Source: Photobacterium leiognathi (GTDB taxonomy: Bacteria > Pseudomonadota > Gammaproteobacteria > Enterobacterales > Vibrionaceae). Taken from it: a DNA stretch of 64,000 bases. Positions 30,699 through 38,688 of this stretch are shown in pieces (position 1 is the stretch's first letter; every line of letters begins with the position of its first letter). The stretch is from contig NZ_CP131601.1 in NCBI RefSeq assembly GCF_030685535.1, forward strand, positions 3,205,132 to 3,269,131, given 5' to 3'. The notes below the pieces were generated by a model. That model saw only the letters and a list, made by a program, of their open reading frames with translations. It searched no databases and was not told the origin of the DNA. The translations under genes were made by a program, and so were the position numbers.

Positions 30699-33103
30699 GT
30701 GTTGCTATCGACAATTCCTCTATTGCTAACCTCATTGAAAACATCGTGGAAGACCATTCAGTTCTAAATGGTTTAAGTGCCGAGACTCTTGAAGATATTA
30801 TCAATTTTTCAGTAGCAAATGATGACTATCGAGCATTAGATATCATCACGAATATCCATACTGGCATCTACGGTTACGATGACCGACAGCCCGATTGGTT
30901 AGAATCCAGCTTTCCTGAAAACAAGTGGGTACTAACATTTGGCAAAACCCCAAAAACGATACATTGGGGCACGGTTTACTTAGATGACGGTAAGAAACTC
31001 ACGGATAAAAAACACCAAAAGCTGTTAAACAGCTTTAAATACTGGATTACGGCAGCAGATAATCCACTTGAAAACGGTGGGAAGGTTATCTGTCCAAGAA
31101 CTGCAAACCAAAAAGTTAACAGAGTTATCGCTCTCATCAATGCGGTCTTACTACACTCGAAAGAGTTGAAGCTAGCAAAATATCACCTTCTGAATGTGAA
31201 TGATGACTTTTGGTTGAACATCTTGACGAAAGTCGCCGAGCACGGAAATTTTCAAGGTGTGTATGAAATTGATAAACATACCAACGTATTACTGAATAAC
31301 GCTTCTCAAAGCATTTCTGATAGAGATGCACAAGCGTTTAAAGAGAAGTTTCCCTACGTTACACAGGACATCGTGCAAGATGAAAGTTTCTTATTTCTGT
31401 CCGAGAGAGAGAAGGCGTGTGCTTGGCTTTATGAGCAAAGTTATTATCACTCTGGAGAATACATAAAATACAGTGGCAACGGTGCTGTGCTGGGTGAGTT
31501 GTTGTTTAAAGGTAAGATGCTTTACCACGACATCAATATTCCCAACTACGCAGAACTTCACCTCAAAGCGCCAAGGCGAAACTTAGAGTATCGAGCGGTT
31601 GAGAATAATGACACCTCAACAGGCACGAATCAAAAGACTATCTCAAAATGGATTGAAGCAATTCGATTGATTCATACCAACCTTGAGCGTGAAGATGCGG
31701 CAACCCCTTCAATCTTGTCCGAGCGTGTCAGCTCAGGTCACATTAGCCAGTTAGTTAGCTTTAAAAAAGTAGGACGCACCCGCACCTTGCCGCCAACCTT
31801 TGTGTTTAATTTAATTCGTCAGTGCTATGAGTTTGCCAAAGAGCACTTACCTATAGAGGAAGGCTCTACTACTTTACTCGATGAAACATTAAGTGTGCTG
31901 TCTACAGCAAGAAGTAAATCTACTGAAATAAACTCCAACACACTCCGCCCACGAACACACGCTCTAGCTTGGAATGAAGAGTTGCATCGAGAGATGTCTA
32001 GTTCGGAGCAAGGGTACTGGTTTCAAACGGAGGCAATCAACTGTCTGAGTAGTGAATACCTTAAAAAAGGGGTAACGCAGATTCAAGGCTTTGCAGAAAG
32101 TGTGGAGAGTCGCTTTGAGCGGATTCGAGCTAATGAGAGCTTGTTTGATTTGTTCTCTGTACTGCAAGGGGCAATACAAGTCTTAGTGGGTGCAATCATG
32201 GCTCGAAGACAAGATGAATTAATCAAGTTGAAGTCACATGGCAACCTTTCACCTAATGTAAGTCCCTTTTCAGAAGCGGGTGCAAAAACAGAGTACAACC
32301 TGATTTTTAAGGTAAAAAAAACTGGCTCAAAAGGGGTGAACGCAACAATAGAAAGACCAATTCCCTTATCTATAGCAAGGTTCATTTGGCAACTGGAGCA
32401 ATTTAACATCAAAGCGAGTGAGTTGGGGTTATGCAAAGGAAAGTTATCTTTGTTTAACAACCTCAATTCAAGGAACTCGCAGTTAAGTCAGGTTGTTCAC
32501 ACGACATATAATACTCATCTTGATGCCTTATGCGATTACTTAGAAACGGACTTGGTGGAGTACGACAACGGTGAGTATCGCCGTAATTATGTCCGTCAGC
32601 ACCAATTGAGACGCTTCTTTGCTATGGCATTCTTTTGGTCAAAAGGATTTGATGGAATGGATGCTCTACGCTGGATGCTCGGACATTCAGATATGGAACA
32701 CTTATACCATTATATCTCTGAGTCGGAAACTGGGGCGGTACTAAACGGAGCTAAAGCCAGTGTAATTGTCCGTGGTGTGGTCGATTCCACTTCTGAACTT
32801 GCGAAGCTAGAAGGAATCGAAGAGGTTCGCAAAATCATTGCAGAACGCCTGACAGGTGATAGTTCAACACCCATCATGATAGAGTCAGTGAGTGAAGCCG
32901 CAGAAGATTACGATGATGAGTCTTATCTAACTGTCCCTCACATAAGCCAACTTCAAAAAGAGCAGGACATCGAAACAGAGGTTATTCAGCTTTTAGAAGA
33001 AGGTCGAATCACGCTTGAGCCAGAGTTCTTTACCATTGAAGATGCTGATGGAAATACAACTCAAACCTTTAATCTAATTTTAAAAATCAAAGACCTTGAT
33101 TGA
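30692..33103 (+). CDS. Large tyrosine recombinase, second gene of the recombination operon (GinB-like)
   Basis: 803 aa. The C-terminal third is a recognisable tyrosine recombinase catalytic domain: box I Arg in GAIMARRQDELIKLK (about residue 505), HQLRRFFAMAFFWSKG (box II H-x-x-R, about 637), WMLGHSDMEHLYHYI (LGH and the nucleophile Tyr, about 665). The N-terminal 480 residues are unusually long for this superfamily and have no motif known to me. The start codon overlaps the end of the preceding gene (ATGTTAAG), showing translational coupling. The pattern agrees with the large second recombinase of GInt and Tn554-type elements. Confidence 0.82.
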   Translation: MLSVAIDNSSIANLIENIVEDHSVLNGLSAETLEDIINFSVANDDYRALDIITNIHTGIYGYDDRQPDWLESSFPENKWVLTFGKTPKTIHWGTVYLDDGKKLTDKKHQKLLNSFKYWITAADNPLENGGKVICPRTANQKVNRVIALINAVLLHSKELKLAKYHLLNVNDDFWLNILTKVAEHGNFQGVYEIDKHTNVLLNNASQSISDRDAQAFKEKFPYVTQDIVQDESFLFLSEREKACAWLYEQSYYHSGEYIKYSGNGAVLGELLFKGKMLYHDINIPNYAELHLKAPRRNLEYRAVENNDTSTGTNQKTISKWIEAIRLIHTNLEREDAATPSILSERVSSGHISQLVSFKKVGRTRTLPPTFVFNLIRQCYEFAKEHLPIEEGSTTLLDETLSVLSTARSKSTEINSNTLRPRTHALAWNEELHREMSSSEQGYWFQTEAINCLSSEYLKKGVTQIQGFAESVESRFERIRANESLFDLFSVLQGAIQVLVGAIMARRQDELIKLKSHGNLSPNVSPFSEAGAKTEYNLIFKVKKTGSKGVNATIERPIPLSIARFIWQLEQFNIKASELGLCKGKLSLFNNLNSRNSQLSQVVHTTYNTHLDALCDYLETDLVEYDNGEYRRNYVRQHQLRRFFAMAFFWSKGFDGMDALRWMLGHSDMEHLYHYISESETGAVLNGAKASVIVRGVVDSTSELAKLEGIEEVRKIIAERLTGDSSTPIMIESVSEAAEDYDDESYLTVPHISQLQKEQDIETEVIQLLEEGRITLEPEFFTIEDADGNTTQTFNLILKIKDLD

Positions 33104-33114
33104 GGATTGGGACA

Positions 33115-33645
33115 ATGAAAGTTTTAGAGAAAAACCAAACGAAAATACTTGAAATAGAAAAGCTGTTGAGGGAAATAATCACATCTCCCGCTGAGTTTAA
33201 AGATGATGAAGAGTTGATTAAGGCTCTTAAATCACAATCTGGTATCGCTAAATATCAGAATCAAGAGCGTAATATCACATCATGCTCATTAAACACGGTC
33301 AAAAGCATCTCAGAAGCACTTCTGGAAAGAGGCTTCTTATCATTAGATGAGCTTCGTATTAATGCAAAACTGGCGGTAGAGGCTGTACATCACAATGAGA
33401 AAGCTTCTAAAGGAAACAAGCAAACTGTCGTGGGTTTAAAGCACAAAGTCGCTGAGCTTGAATCAGAGCTAGATGCAGCGCAGCGCAGCAATTCGTTACT
33501 GACCGTTATGGTTTCAGAGTTGCGTTCTAGATTAAAGCAACTAGCGAATCATGAAGGAACAGTAGAAGAACGACAGGAGCTTTATCGAGAGCACAATCGG
33601 AAGATTGAAGCGCAGATGAACTTCACTTTGAATGGAGAGCTATGA
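33115..33645 (+). CDS. Small coiled-coil accessory protein of the recombination operon (TnpC/small Gin type)
   Basis: 176 aa from ATG 33115, which has GAGGATTGGGA upstream. Residues 95-165 form a strong coiled coil (VVGLKHKVAELESELDAAQ, LLTVMVSELRSRLKQL). No catalytic motif is seen. Its position between the two later recombinases and its composition resemble TnpC of Tn554, a small orientation or accessory factor, and the small helix-rich protein of gin operons. It overlaps the next gene by 4 bp (ATGA). It probably bridges or positions the recombinases on DNA; that is inference. Confidence 0.7.
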   Translation: MKVLEKNQTKILEIEKLLREIITSPAEFKDDEELIKALKSQSGIAKYQNQERNITSCSLNTVKSISEALLERGFLSLDELRINAKLAVEAVHHNEKASKGNKQTVVGLKHKVAELESELDAAQRSNSLLTVMVSELRSRLKQLANHEGTVEERQELYREHNRKIEAQMNFTLNGEL

Positions 33646-35012
33646 TGGCGGTTCGTAAGCTTAAAAACTTTGAGCAATGGAGTCATCTTGGGTTTGATGG
33701 GAAGCTTGTCTTTCGTAAGCCACTGGATATTCCTTTCGTAACCTACAGTAATCATACTCCTTGCTATGAAGCCAATGCCTACATCCATAGTTTGATTGTG
33801 AGAAACTTAAAAAGTGACACCATTCGAGGGTATGCCCACGATATCATCCACTTGGTTCATTTTATTGAAAAACAGCCACTATTGAGTCGGTTTAGTCAAC
33901 TTACTGACGCAACATTCACTCTTTTCGTTCAATCACTACAGGCGGAGAGAACACCACTTGGCGAACTGAAGCGCAAGAATAACTCCGTTATAAAGATTGC
34001 GCATACCTGTTTGGATTTTTTGCAGTTTATCCAAGAGTTTCATGATTTGAGTGCTTTCATTGGCAAAGATAAAGGTAACTCAATTCAGATACTTGAAAAA
34101 CATTACAAGCGCAAACAGGAAGGCTATAAAGGGTTCATTGAAGGCACTAAAATTACGCATTCTGCTGTACCAACTAAAGACGAGATAAAGAAACGTCACC
34201 CTGTTTCAGAAGATGATGCCTTGCGTGTTTGGGAGCTTATAAAGACCCAGAAAAATAAAGATAAGCGCAGAAGGGATATGGCGTTATATACTGCAATGGA
34301 GCAGTTAGGTGGTCGAGTGTCCGAGCTTCATTTGATTAAAATGACCGATTACGAGGAAGCTAGACGCACAGGTATGCTCACTCTTACCACTTTGAAACGT
34401 AAAGATGATAACACCACTCGAAAGATACCTGTCCCACACCTTTTGTTATCTGTGATAGCGGATTACATTAAAGTTCGTAAGAAAGTCGTGAGGAAGAAAA
34501 AAGCCCAACATGATTATCTATTTGTCAGTTTAAAAACAGGCTTACGCTTATCCGCAGATTCATGGACAACGTACATGAACTCATGGAAAAAAGAGCTTGG
34601 TATCGAGGGAGAGTTACACCCGCACTTATGGAGACACGCATTTATAACAGATAAGCTCAAAGAGCTTATTCTTGCCACTAAAGAAGTGAATGATAAGGAC
34701 GATTTCCGAAAGCACTTACTTCACACGCAAACGTTTAAAATGCAGCTTCAACAGTGGACAGGCCATACAAATCTTAGCTCTTTAGATACTTATATTGACC
34801 TCGCATTTGCAGATATTCACGGCTACGCAGAGGTTTATAATGCAGTATCTCTAAAGTCGAGTGTTGACCTAGCAAAGCGTCAGATTGAGTTGTTAGAAGA
34901 GCAGATAGCAAGGAAGGAGTTAACGCCTACCGCAGCACTCGGTGAAATGAAGAAACTATTGGGAGCTTTTCAATCTGATATAGATAAAAGCATTGTTCCT
35001 TCGTCACAGTAA
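33642..35012 (+). CDS. Tyrosine recombinase, fourth gene of the recombination operon
   Basis: 456 aa, of ordinary integrase size. It has an N-terminal SAM-like core-binding domain (about residues 40-150) and a full catalytic set: LGGRVSELHLIKM (box I Arg, about 222), HPHLWRHAFITDKL (box II H-x-x-R-H, about 322), QQWTGHTNLSSLDTYIDLA (His plus nucleophile Tyr, about 363). Of the three recombinases this is the most canonical and probably provides strand cleavage. The C-terminus is a helical tail (KRQIELLEEQIARKE). Its start is coupled to the preceding gene, so the four genes form one operon with no gaps. Confidence 0.88.
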   Translation: MMAVRKLKNFEQWSHLGFDGKLVFRKPLDIPFVTYSNHTPCYEANAYIHSLIVRNLKSDTIRGYAHDIIHLVHFIEKQPLLSRFSQLTDATFTLFVQSLQAERTPLGELKRKNNSVIKIAHTCLDFLQFIQEFHDLSAFIGKDKGNSIQILEKHYKRKQEGYKGFIEGTKITHSAVPTKDEIKKRHPVSEDDALRVWELIKTQKNKDKRRRDMALYTAMEQLGGRVSELHLIKMTDYEEARRTGMLTLTTLKRKDDNTTRKIPVPHLLLSVIADYIKVRKKVVRKKKAQHDYLFVSLKTGLRLSADSWTTYMNSWKKELGIEGELHPHLWRHAFITDKLKELILATKEVNDKDDFRKHLLHTQTFKMQLQQWTGHTNLSSLDTYIDLAFADIHGYAEVYNAVSLKSSVDLAKRQIELLEEQIARKELTPTAALGEMKKLLGAFQSDIDKSIVPSSQ

Positions 35013-35124
35013 AAGTTCATCCTCAAGCGGTCATGTAACACGTCTTTGGATAAAAAACTGTTAGGCAATTTGCTTATTTAGGCTGGTAGTATTAAGAAAA
35101 GTAAGTGTAAAGAACATTCTAATA

Positions 35125-35152
35125 ACTATCTTATTGTATACAACGAGATAGT
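35125..35152. repeat. 28 bp nested palindrome between recombination operon and cargo
   Basis: The arms ACTATCT / AGATAGT enclose the perfect 10 bp palindrome TTGTATACAA, separated by 2 nt on each side. No T run follows, so it is not a simple terminator. It lies in the 264 bp non-coding gap between the convergent recombination and cargo operons. It could be an operator or a recombination or replication site; nothing in the sequence decides this. Confidence 0.65.
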
Positions 35153-35276
35153 CAAAATGACCAGCTTGTTGTTGGACAGATACGCGTTAGACTTAAGCTC
35201 TGAAAGTGATTCTTAAGTGAGTCATCTAGAGGTTTTAGTTTTGAATCGACTCAACTGAGATTTCTAGGAAGGGAAA

Positions 35277-35678
35277 TTAAGAAGAGGCTTGTTCAGATTT
35301 TATAAGGTGCGGATTTGAGCTTATTTCACTGCGAGCAACTATGAGTTTGGTATGTTGCTTCTTCAAAACATCTATATCTTCTTGTGAATACCCCGCCTTT
35401 TTCGCTGCAGCAATACTTTTCTCTAATTTCTTAATATCACCATCAAATCGACGAATCACTTTAAGCTCTTCAAGAGGTCTGACTCCAATTGCGGTAAAGG
35501 CATATTCCAATAACCAAAAAAGCGCACCAATTAAAGCAGGCACAGCAGTAGAAACAAGTGCTGCATTCTCAGGATTCCCCCAAGCGTTATACATAGCAAT
35601 AATTGCAGTTGAAGCGCCACCAATAGACAGACCAGGCGATAAGGCTTTGCTTGAGTTGTTCTTAGGCTGCTCAGCCAT
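35277..35678 (-). CDS. Cargo gene 3: small membrane protein with two hydrophobic segments and a helical tail
   Basis: 133 aa. Two hydrophobic segments (about residues 14-30, GLSIGGASTAIIAMYNAWG, and 42-63, ALVSTAVPALIGALFWLLE) are followed by a charged helical cytoplasmic-type tail (IKKLEKSIAAAKKAGYSQED). I recognise no family. Its start lies 8 bp inside the end of cargo gene 2, so translation is coupled. Small two-span proteins like this can be pore-forming effectors or holin-like, but no sequence motif proves it. Confidence 0.7.
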   Translation of the reverse strand: MAEQPKNNSSKALSPGLSIGGASTAIIAMYNAWGNPENAALVSTAVPALIGALFWLLEYAFTAIGVRPLEELKVIRRFDGDIKKLEKSIAAAKKAGYSQEDIDVLKKQHTKLIVARSEISSNPHLIKSEQASS

Positions 35679-35949
35679 TTTTATTGACCTTCAAAACGGA
35701 ATGCTTTTCTATGTGTCCAGTAGCCTTCAGAATCACATCAGCTATTTCATCTGTATTATCAAGCTTTATAATTCTTGTCGTTGAATGGTAGTTATCTCCT
35801 TCAACTTTAAGCTTTATAGTGGTGGCGGGAACAAGATAAAGAGCTATAGCACGACCCAGTAAACGACAGATACGAGCAATCCACGGAAGAGACATGAAAA
35901 TCCCTACCGTCAGAAATAAGCTCATAATTGTGTCGTGCTCTAAATTCAT
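35671..35949 (-). CDS. Cargo gene 2: 92 aa single-span membrane protein
   Basis: 92 aa with one hydrophobic N-terminal segment (TIMSLFLTVGIFMSLPWIA), a second weaker one (LLGRAIALYLVPATTI) and a polar C-terminal half with beta-strand-like alternation. No recognised domain. The first ATG is 4 bp beyond the stop of cargo gene 1, so all three cargo genes behave as one operon. Unknown function. Confidence 0.65.
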   Translation of the reverse strand: MNLEHDTIMSLFLTVGIFMSLPWIARICRLLGRAIALYLVPATTIKLKVEGDNYHSTTRIIKLDNTDEIADVILKATGHIEKHSVLKVNKNG

Positions 35950-35953
35950 AGTA

Positions 35954-36823
35954 TTAACCTAGCTGACGAATCACTTCTTCAATAGTGTAACGTGTATTCA
36001 CAGAACCATCAGGTTTTGTTGTCTTAACTGTTTTCATCATCACTAAACAAGGCTTAGTTTTTGAAAACTCTTCATAGCCTTGATTAATTCGGCTGATAAA
36101 GGCTTCATGATTCATACGAACTGATTCAATCTCACCATTCGGTAATTTAAACTTCCAACCTGTAGCTGACTCGAAGTTTACCTGAGAAAAGTGAATTGTC
36201 ATCTGATTTGTTTCTTCTTCCACTTGCTCAAGAGTTTTCTGAGGTAGCTTTCTGAAAGCTGCTGCATCTTCACTAACTACAACTATTACCTCATCATCAT
36301 TTTCATTTTTGATGATTAGCTTTGCATCGTCCTTGTTCTCAATTGGTGTTGTGAATACTGTTTCTATATCCTTGCGAACATCTTTATTTAACAGTATTTT
36401 AGCAATATTCGGTTCAAGTTCATGCTCTTCGCCATCTTTGGTTTTAAGAATCACCTTGCCGTCACGTTTCAAACTACCAACGATTTTTCGACCCTTTAAC
36501 GCTTCCATTGCCCCCAAAACAGTATTAGCACAACCTACACCAACTGCAGTTGATATACCTAAAATTTGCAACACGTCGGCTCCACCAGTGTTTAGCCATG
36601 TTACAAATTCAACCATAAACGAACCTTCTTGATGTGCTCGAACCTTCACTTGAAGATCAGACTGCTCACCATTAATAAGCCTATTGGAGCTTTTTATCGC
36701 ATTCGACAAACTTAAGATCGAATGTCCAAGAGTCTCAGCATCAATTGTATGGTTAGCTGTTTCTTCCATATCATACGACAGTTTGAATACTTGTTTACTT
36801 GGCTCATTACTACTAGGTGCCAT
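35954..36823 (-). CDS. Cargo gene 1: 289 aa protein of unknown function with a central hydrophobic segment
   Basis: First gene of the three-gene cargo operon, with AAAGG 8 nt before its ATG. Residues 12-75 look like a compact alpha/beta domain (FKLSYDMEE, LSLSNAIKSSNRLINGEQ, VRAHQEGSFMVEFV). Residues 80-107 are hydrophobic (VLQILGISTAVGVGCANTVL) and may be a membrane segment or buried helix. A charged region follows, then a C-terminal domain with GWKFKLPNG and RYTIEEVIRQLG. I recall similar uncharacterised proteins in other genomic islands but cannot name a family. Base composition is lower in GC than the chromosomal genes around it. It is likely the sensor or regulatory part of the operon; this is inference from order only. 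Confidence 0.68.
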   Translation of the reverse strand: MAPSSNEPSKQVFKLSYDMEETANHTIDAETLGHSILSLSNAIKSSNRLINGEQSDLQVKVRAHQEGSFMVEFVTWLNTGGADVLQILGISTAVGVGCANTVLGAMEALKGRKIVGSLKRDGKVILKTKDGEEHELEPNIAKILLNKDVRKDIETVFTTPIENKDDAKLIIKNENDDEVIVVVSEDAAAFRKLPQKTLEQVEEETNQMTIHFSQVNFESATGWKFKLPNGEIESVRMNHEAFISRINQGYEEFSKTKPCLVMMKTVKTTKPDGSVNTRYTIEEVIRQLG

Positions 36824-37330
36824 AACTTAACCTTTGTCATTAATTTTTCTTGTTATAATAAACAGAACCTCCTTTTTTGTATAATATTTTAGACACTTAC
36901 AATAGAAAAAAGCTCGTTTACTTCTCGATTTATGATTGTAAAAGCTATAAAGAACGCACAGATGGTATCGGTTCGAGCAATTTCCATCGTTGAGCACACT
37001 TTTGGCTTCATTCTTTCCCTTTCAAGAGTTGGAGAAAGCTTTCGTCTCTAACAAGGAATGGGAGCTAATTGTTTTAGCTGGTAGTTTTGCTATCTATCTG
37101 AATTAGTAGTTGCACCAAACGATTAAGAGAATATTCATTCATGAGGAGGGGCTAGATAAAGAAGTCCGATTGAACGGATAATATAGCGAGTTTTCCGGCT
37201 AAATAGAAAAATGAATGGCCTACCGTTCCACTAGTATCTAAAGCAATACGCTCCACTAAATCGAACTACACTAATAATATTCAAAGTCTCGAATTGACAA
37301 TATTTATTATTCAAACTCGATATTAGGAAA
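36824..37330. other. Non-coding right end of the element
   Basis: About 507 bp without a credible gene. The cargo promoter should be in its left part, where AT-rich sequence (near 36840-36900) precedes cargo gene 1. The last 80 bp contain TTGACAATA (37294-37302), shared with the left end, and ATTAGGA at the tip (37323-37328 region), which is the complement of TCCTAAT near the left tip (28209-28215). It corresponds to the AT-rich 3' end expected of a GInt. Confidence 0.6.
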
Positions 37331-37945
37331 ATGCCTGAGTTTGAGCGCAAAGTGCTCGATTCATTACGGGAGCCGCTTGAGTCTGGGCACATTGTAATTT
37401 CTCGCGCCAGCAGTAAAACGACCTTTCCTGCCCGCTTTCAGCTGATTGGTGCCTTAAATCCTAGCCCGTCTGGTTATTACGATGGCAATCAAACACGTAC
37501 CAATCCTCAAGCGATATTGCGCTATTTAAGCCGTTTGAGTGGACCATTACTTGATAGGTTTGATATGTCGATTGAGATCCCAGCCTTGCCTCGTGGCACA
37601 TTGACCGAAGGTGGTGATCGGGGCGATACGACTGCTGTGATTAAGTCTCGGGTCGATCAGGCAAGAGTGCGAATGTTAGCGAGAAGTGGCAAAGTGAATG
37701 CGCTGCTATCAACCCGAGAGCTCGATCAACATTGTCCATTACAGCAAGCAGATGCGGCTTTTTTAGAAAACGCACTGCATCAGCTAGGACTATCTATTCG
37801 GGCGTATCATCGGATTATTAAAGTGGCACGCACAATAGCGGATTTAGCTGGTGAAACTAGTATTGGTCGAGGGCACCTTGCTGAAGCATTGGGGTATCGT
37901 TCGATGGATAGACTCTTAAAGCAGATCAATAGCCAAGTGGTGTAG
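37331..37945 (+). pseudogene. comM: comM, 3' part, right of the element
   Basis: 205 codons that resume at MPEFERKVLDSLREPLESGH, exactly in register with codon 304 of the 5' part. The segment contains the second half of the ATPase core (RFQLIGALNPSPSGYYDGN, LDRFDMSIEIPALP with the Arg finger region) and the C-terminal Mg-chelatase domain (LSTRELDQHCPL, SIRAYHRIIKVARTIADLAG). An ATG happens to stand at the junction, but there is no ribosome site. A strong terminator follows. Confidence 0.93.
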
Positions 37946-37967
37946 CTAGACGTGGTTATAAGGTAAG

Positions 37968-37992
37968 AAAAAAGGGCCATTCGGCCCTTTTT
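37968..37992 (+). terminator. Terminator after comM (bidirectional, also after dsbA)
   Basis: Stem AAAAAGGGCC / GGCCCTTTTT with a 4 nt loop, between convergent comM and dsbA. Confidence 0.87.
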
Positions 37993-38012
37993 GTAATATA
38001 GAGGTTGTGCGA

Positions 38013-38615
38013 TTACTTTTTCAGTAAGTAGTTAACTAGCTCAAAGTACTCGTCAGCAGATTTGATCTTACCTGTTTTCACTAGGTATTTATTGTTGACT
38101 ATCACAGCAGGCACGCCTGTTAGACCTGCATCTTCAAAGGCTTTATCAAAACGGCTTACCATAGAGTTAACGGCAAAGCTGTTGAATGCGCCATCAAACT
38201 CAGCAGCAGGAACACCTTCATCGATGAAGATTTGGCGCACTTCTTCTTCATTGCGTGGTGGTTTGTTTAGTGTGTGAATGCGGTTAAAGAACACTGGCAC
38301 CATTTTATCTTGTACACCCAGTACCACAGACGTTGCGAACGCTTTGCTCATCACTTTGCCCATTGGGCCACCCATGAAAGACACATGCATTTTTTGTAGC
38401 TTAGCATTTTCAGGTAGCTTTGTTTTTAGCTGCTTGATCATTGGCTCAAATTGGTAACAGTGTGGGCAGTACAATGAGAAGAACTCGGTCACAATAGGGG
38501 TTTCAGACTTAGGTTGATCGAGAACTTGGTAGTAATCGCCTTCTGTGAATTTTGCAGCATGTACAGAAAACGACAGTAATGCAGCGCTGGCTAACGTAAG
38601 TAACTTCTTGAACAT
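38013..38615 (-). CDS. dsbA: Periplasmic thiol:disulfide oxidoreductase DsbA
   Basis: A 200 aa protein with a signal peptide ([20 protein letters not shown], cleavage after HA). The thioredoxin-like domain has the CPHC active site in [14 protein letters not shown] (about residue 49) and the cis-Pro loop [12 protein letters not shown] near residue 168. It introduces disulfides into exported proteins. It lies downstream of srkA, as in E. coli, with a 73 bp gap. Confidence 0.97.
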   Translation of the reverse strand: MFKKLLTLASAALLSFSVHAAKFTEGDYYQVLDQPKSETPIVTEFFSLYCPHCYQFEPMIKQLKTKLPENAKLQKMHVSFMGGPMGKVMSKAFATSVVLGVQDKMVPVFFNRIHTLNKPPRNEEEVRQIFIDEGVPAAEFDGAFNSFAVNSMVSRFDKAFEDAGLTGVPAVIVNNKYLVKTGKIKSADEYFELVNYLLKK

Positions 38616-38688
38616 TGGTATGACTCCCTGATTGTCCTTGTCATGGCTATAGATATAACCTGAGTTTTTATATTAATGATTGTTGTTA

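Larger units (their letters stand above)
28199..37330 (+). mobile_element. GInt-like integrative element in comM, about 9.1 kb
   Basis: The ends are fixed by comM: the chromosomal frame stops after TTAGATGAA (28190-28198) and resumes at ATGCCTGAG (37331). Removing 28199-37330 restores the LFLDE-MPEFER motif and a 508-codon frame. The two junctions share AAA, so the exact crossover is ambiguous by up to 3 bp and no longer target duplication is seen. The order is: left end with repeats, four-gene recombination operon (28353-35012), palindrome, three-gene cargo on the opposite strand (35277-36823), and a non-coding right end of about 500 bp. From memory, GInt islands have a gin operon with three integrases and one small protein, a cargo and an AT-rich end. 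The relation to Tn554 (TnpA, TnpB, coiled-coil TnpC) is also close. Confidence 0.85.

Noticed and set aside
28353..35012. Recombinase-in-trio (RIT) element.
   Set aside because: RIT elements have three adjacent recombinases of ordinary size. Here two are about 780-800 aa and a coiled-coil gene stands between the second and third, which fits GInt/Tn554-type operons better.
28199..37330. The element as a Tn7-like transposon, because comM is a known Tn7-family target.
   Set aside because: There is no TniA/TnsB-type transposase, TniB/TnsC ATPase or TniQ, and no 5 bp target duplication; the recombination genes carry tyrosine-recombinase motifs.
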